A stretch of 15,747 bases of DNA from Candidatus Gastranaerophilales bacterium (GTDB taxonomy: Bacteria > Cyanobacteriota > Vampirovibrionia > Gastranaerophilales > Gastranaerophilaceae): NCBI GenBank assembly GCA_947630355.1, contig CANRHJ010000028.1, positions 1 to 15,747 on the forward strand, written 5' to 3'. Made by a program: the position numbers and the translations under genes. Position 1 is the stretch's first letter; each line of letters begins with the position of its first letter. Of the stretch, positions 14,757 through 15,747 are shown one piece after another. The notes under the pieces are model-generated. The model worked only from the letters and a program-made list of their open reading frames with translations, made no database searches and was not told the origin of the DNA.

Positions 14757-15378
14757 AATCAAGCTCGGAAAGCGAATTTTCGCCCAATATTTTTTCAACG
14801 CACCCTCGCATGTAATACAGATGCTTATTTTTGGGGTTTATATTTATTGCTTTTGTATAATCTTCTATTGCACTTTCATATAATTTCTTTTGAAACTTAT
14901 AAAATTCGCGCTGTTCAAATAAAAAAGCGTTTTTATCATCATGAGATATAGCTGCGGTATAATCATTTATCGCGCCTTGCAAATCATCAGTATAATACTT
15001 TAAAAAAGCACGTTTCACATAATATTCATTATTTGAATAATCTTTCCGTATTGCTTTATCATAATATTTTAGAGCCTCTTCCGTCCGCTTTATTTTACGG
15101 TATATATCCGCTTTAAATGCGTATAATTCCGCAAAATCAGGATATCTTTCCGCCGCTTTGGAATAAAAATCCAATGCATTATCATAGTTTCTGTTTTTTG
15201 CATAAACTCTGGCAATTGCCATATAAGTTTTTAGGCGCGAAGGTTTTAGCGACAGCGCAAAAAACAAGTAATTTAAAGCTTTCGGATATTCCCCCAAATT
15301 CTCTTTGTTTATACCTTTATTATACATTTTATATAATAAATAATATCTTCTGATTTTACCAAAACCGAAATAAAACAA
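14731..15378 (-). CDS. TPR-repeat protein (215 aa)
   Basis: Almost the whole protein consists of tetratricopeptide repeats of about 34 residues, roughly six, with recognisable pairs such as Y-P-K-A-L-N-Y, Y-D-N-A-L-D-F-Y, T-E-E-A-L-K-Y-Y-D-K-A-I and Y-E-S-A-I-E-D-Y-T-K-A-I-N-I-N-P. TPRs are helical protein-protein interaction scaffolds; the partner is unknown. There is no signal peptide or membrane segment with the chosen start. The start is TTG 15378, because AAGGAG (15385-15390) lies 6 bases upstream. The longer frame back to 15468 would overlap the upstream gene by 80 bases and adds sequence unlike a TPR. It is the second gene of a unit with the UPF0210 gene. Confidence 0.72.
   Translation of the reverse strand: MFYFGFGKIRRYYLLYKMYNKGINKENLGEYPKALNYLFFALSLKPSRLKTYMAIARVYAKNRNYDNALDFYSKAAERYPDFAELYAFKADIYRKIKRTEEALKYYDKAIRKDYSNNEYYVKRAFLKYYTDDLQGAINDYTAAISHDDKNAFLFEQREFYKFQKKLYESAIEDYTKAININPKNKHLYYMRGCVEKILGENSLSELDFNQAGLQV
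14746..14765. repeat. Inverted repeat at the overlapping convergent stops
   Basis: AGCTTGATT (14746-14754) and AATCAAGCT (14757-14765) are perfect inverted arms separated by AA, centred on the TAA stop of the radical SAM gene. It could act as a two-way transcription stop or a 3'-end stabiliser. There is no T run directly after it on either strand, so it is not a classical terminator. A smaller hairpin (14772-14783) and a six-T run (14790-14795) follow on the plus strand. Confidence 0.4.
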
Positions 15379-15384
15379 GCATTT

Positions 15385-15390
15385 CTCCTT
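15385..15390 (-). promoter_or_regulatory. Shine-Dalgarno fixing the TPR start at TTG 15378
   Basis: AAGGAG on the minus strand overlaps the stop codon of the UPF0210 gene (15391-15389), suggesting coupled translation. An ATG at 15382 is only 2 bases away, out of frame, and ends after eight codons. Confidence 0.7.
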
Positions 15391-15747
15391 AATTATTAAG
15401 ACTGTGAACGGGGGCGGGGATTCTTCCACCTCTATTGATAAAGGTTTTAGAAGAAAGTTTATTGACACTCATTATGGGGGCTTCACCCAATAACCCGCCG
15501 TATATTGCATAATCACCGACTTTTTTGTTGGGAACGGGTATAATTCTTACCGCCGTAGTTTTTTTGTTAATCATACCTATTGCCATTTCATCGGCTATCA
15601 TACCCGAAATTGTAGTATCGGGAGTATCTCCAGGTATTGCAATCATATCAAGACCAACGGAACACACACAAGTCATAGCTTCCAATTTATCAAATGTCAG
15701 AACGCCTTTTTTTGCGGCTTCAATCATTCCTGCATCTTCAGAAACGG
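15389..15747 (-). CDS. UPF0210/DUF711 family protein, C-terminal part (N-terminus outside window)
   Basis: The frame is open to the right edge; 119 codons are visible, starting within V-S-E-D-A-G-M-I. It is not a separate gene beginning at the internal ATG 15727. The visible segments SVGLDMIAIPGDT, DEMAIG, KTTAVRIIPVP, GGLLGEAPIM and RGGRIPAPVHSLNN are the family's conserved C-terminal blocks, and the protein ends at the usual place just after H-S-L-N-N. Family members are about 450 residues and have a pyruvate formate-lyase-like barrel in solved structures; their function is unknown. They are often encoded beside a small ACT-domain protein (UPF0237), which would be upstream and out of view. 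The TPR gene follows with an overlapping ribosome site. Confidence 0.87.
   Translation of the reverse strand, partial: VSEDAGMIEAAKKGVLTFDKLEAMTCVCSVGLDMIAIPGDTPDTTISGMIADEMAIGMINKKTTAVRIIPVPNKKVGDYAIYGGLLGEAPIMSVNKLSSKTFINRGGRIPAPVHSLNN

Noticed and set aside
15356..15382. Eight-codon frame starting with ATG 15382 after AAGGAG
   Set aside because: The ATG is only 2 bases from the Shine-Dalgarno, too close for initiation, and the frame ends at once; the TTG 6 bases away fits better.
15379..15468. Longer TPR reading frame starting at 15468
   Set aside because: It lies inside the coding region of the UPF0210 gene, has no ribosome site, and adds 30 residues unlike a TPR.
1..15747. CRISPR array, insertion sequence, prophage or tRNA
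   Set aside because: No spaced direct repeats, transposase or integrase motifs, phage genes or cloverleaf-like segments were seen.

Overview
The window is AT-rich DNA. It most likely comes from a non-photosynthetic relative of cyanobacteria, the Vampirovibrionia/Melainabacteria, and possibly the gut order Gastranaerophilales. Three things point this way. The ATP synthase genes run a-c-b'-b-delta-alpha-gamma, with a duplicated b/b' pair and no beta or epsilon gene behind gamma, which is the cyanobacterial arrangement. The gamma subunit lacks the insertion found in phototrophs. A class A beta-lactamase-like protein carries a W-L-P-D-L motif that I associate with cyanobacterial homologues. The AsmA-like protein indicates a two-membrane envelope, and hydE indicates an anaerobic, hydrogen-metabolising lifestyle. 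The taxon is an inference; no rRNA gene is present.

Layout. (1) 2-247: the 3' end of a pilin-like gene, then a palindrome and a terminator hairpin. (2) 382-3017, plus strand: a membrane-anchored serine hydrolase of the beta-lactamase fold and a dicarboxylate/glutamate symporter, each with its own short-leader promoter. (3) 3005-11446, minus strand: one tightly packed operon, atpB-atpE-atpF'-atpF-atpH-atpA-atpG, with a 1175-residue AsmA-family gene coupled to its end one base after atpG. (4) 11447-11549: a divergent promoter region. (5) 11550-12572, plus strand: hydE, the radical SAM maturase of [FeFe] hydrogenase. (6) 12681-14756, plus strand: a three-gene cassette of a PqqD-like protein with a C-terminal tail, a family 2 glycosyltransferase and a radical SAM protein. 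(7) 14731-15747, minus strand: a TPR protein downstream of a UPF0210/DUF711 gene that runs off the window.

How the genes fit together. The atp genes supply the membrane half of the ATP synthase plus delta, alpha and gamma; beta and epsilon must lie elsewhere. The c subunit has a proton-type ion site. HydE implies an [FeFe] hydrogenase elsewhere, so fermentation with H2 cycling beside ATP synthase is plausible. The PqqD-GT2-radical SAM cassette is the least explained part. It could be a RiPP-like pathway in which the substrate is the PqqD tail or an unlinked peptide, or a surface-glycan modification system.

There is no gene-free stretch above 300 bases. I saw no tRNA, rRNA, CRISPR array, insertion sequence or attachment site.
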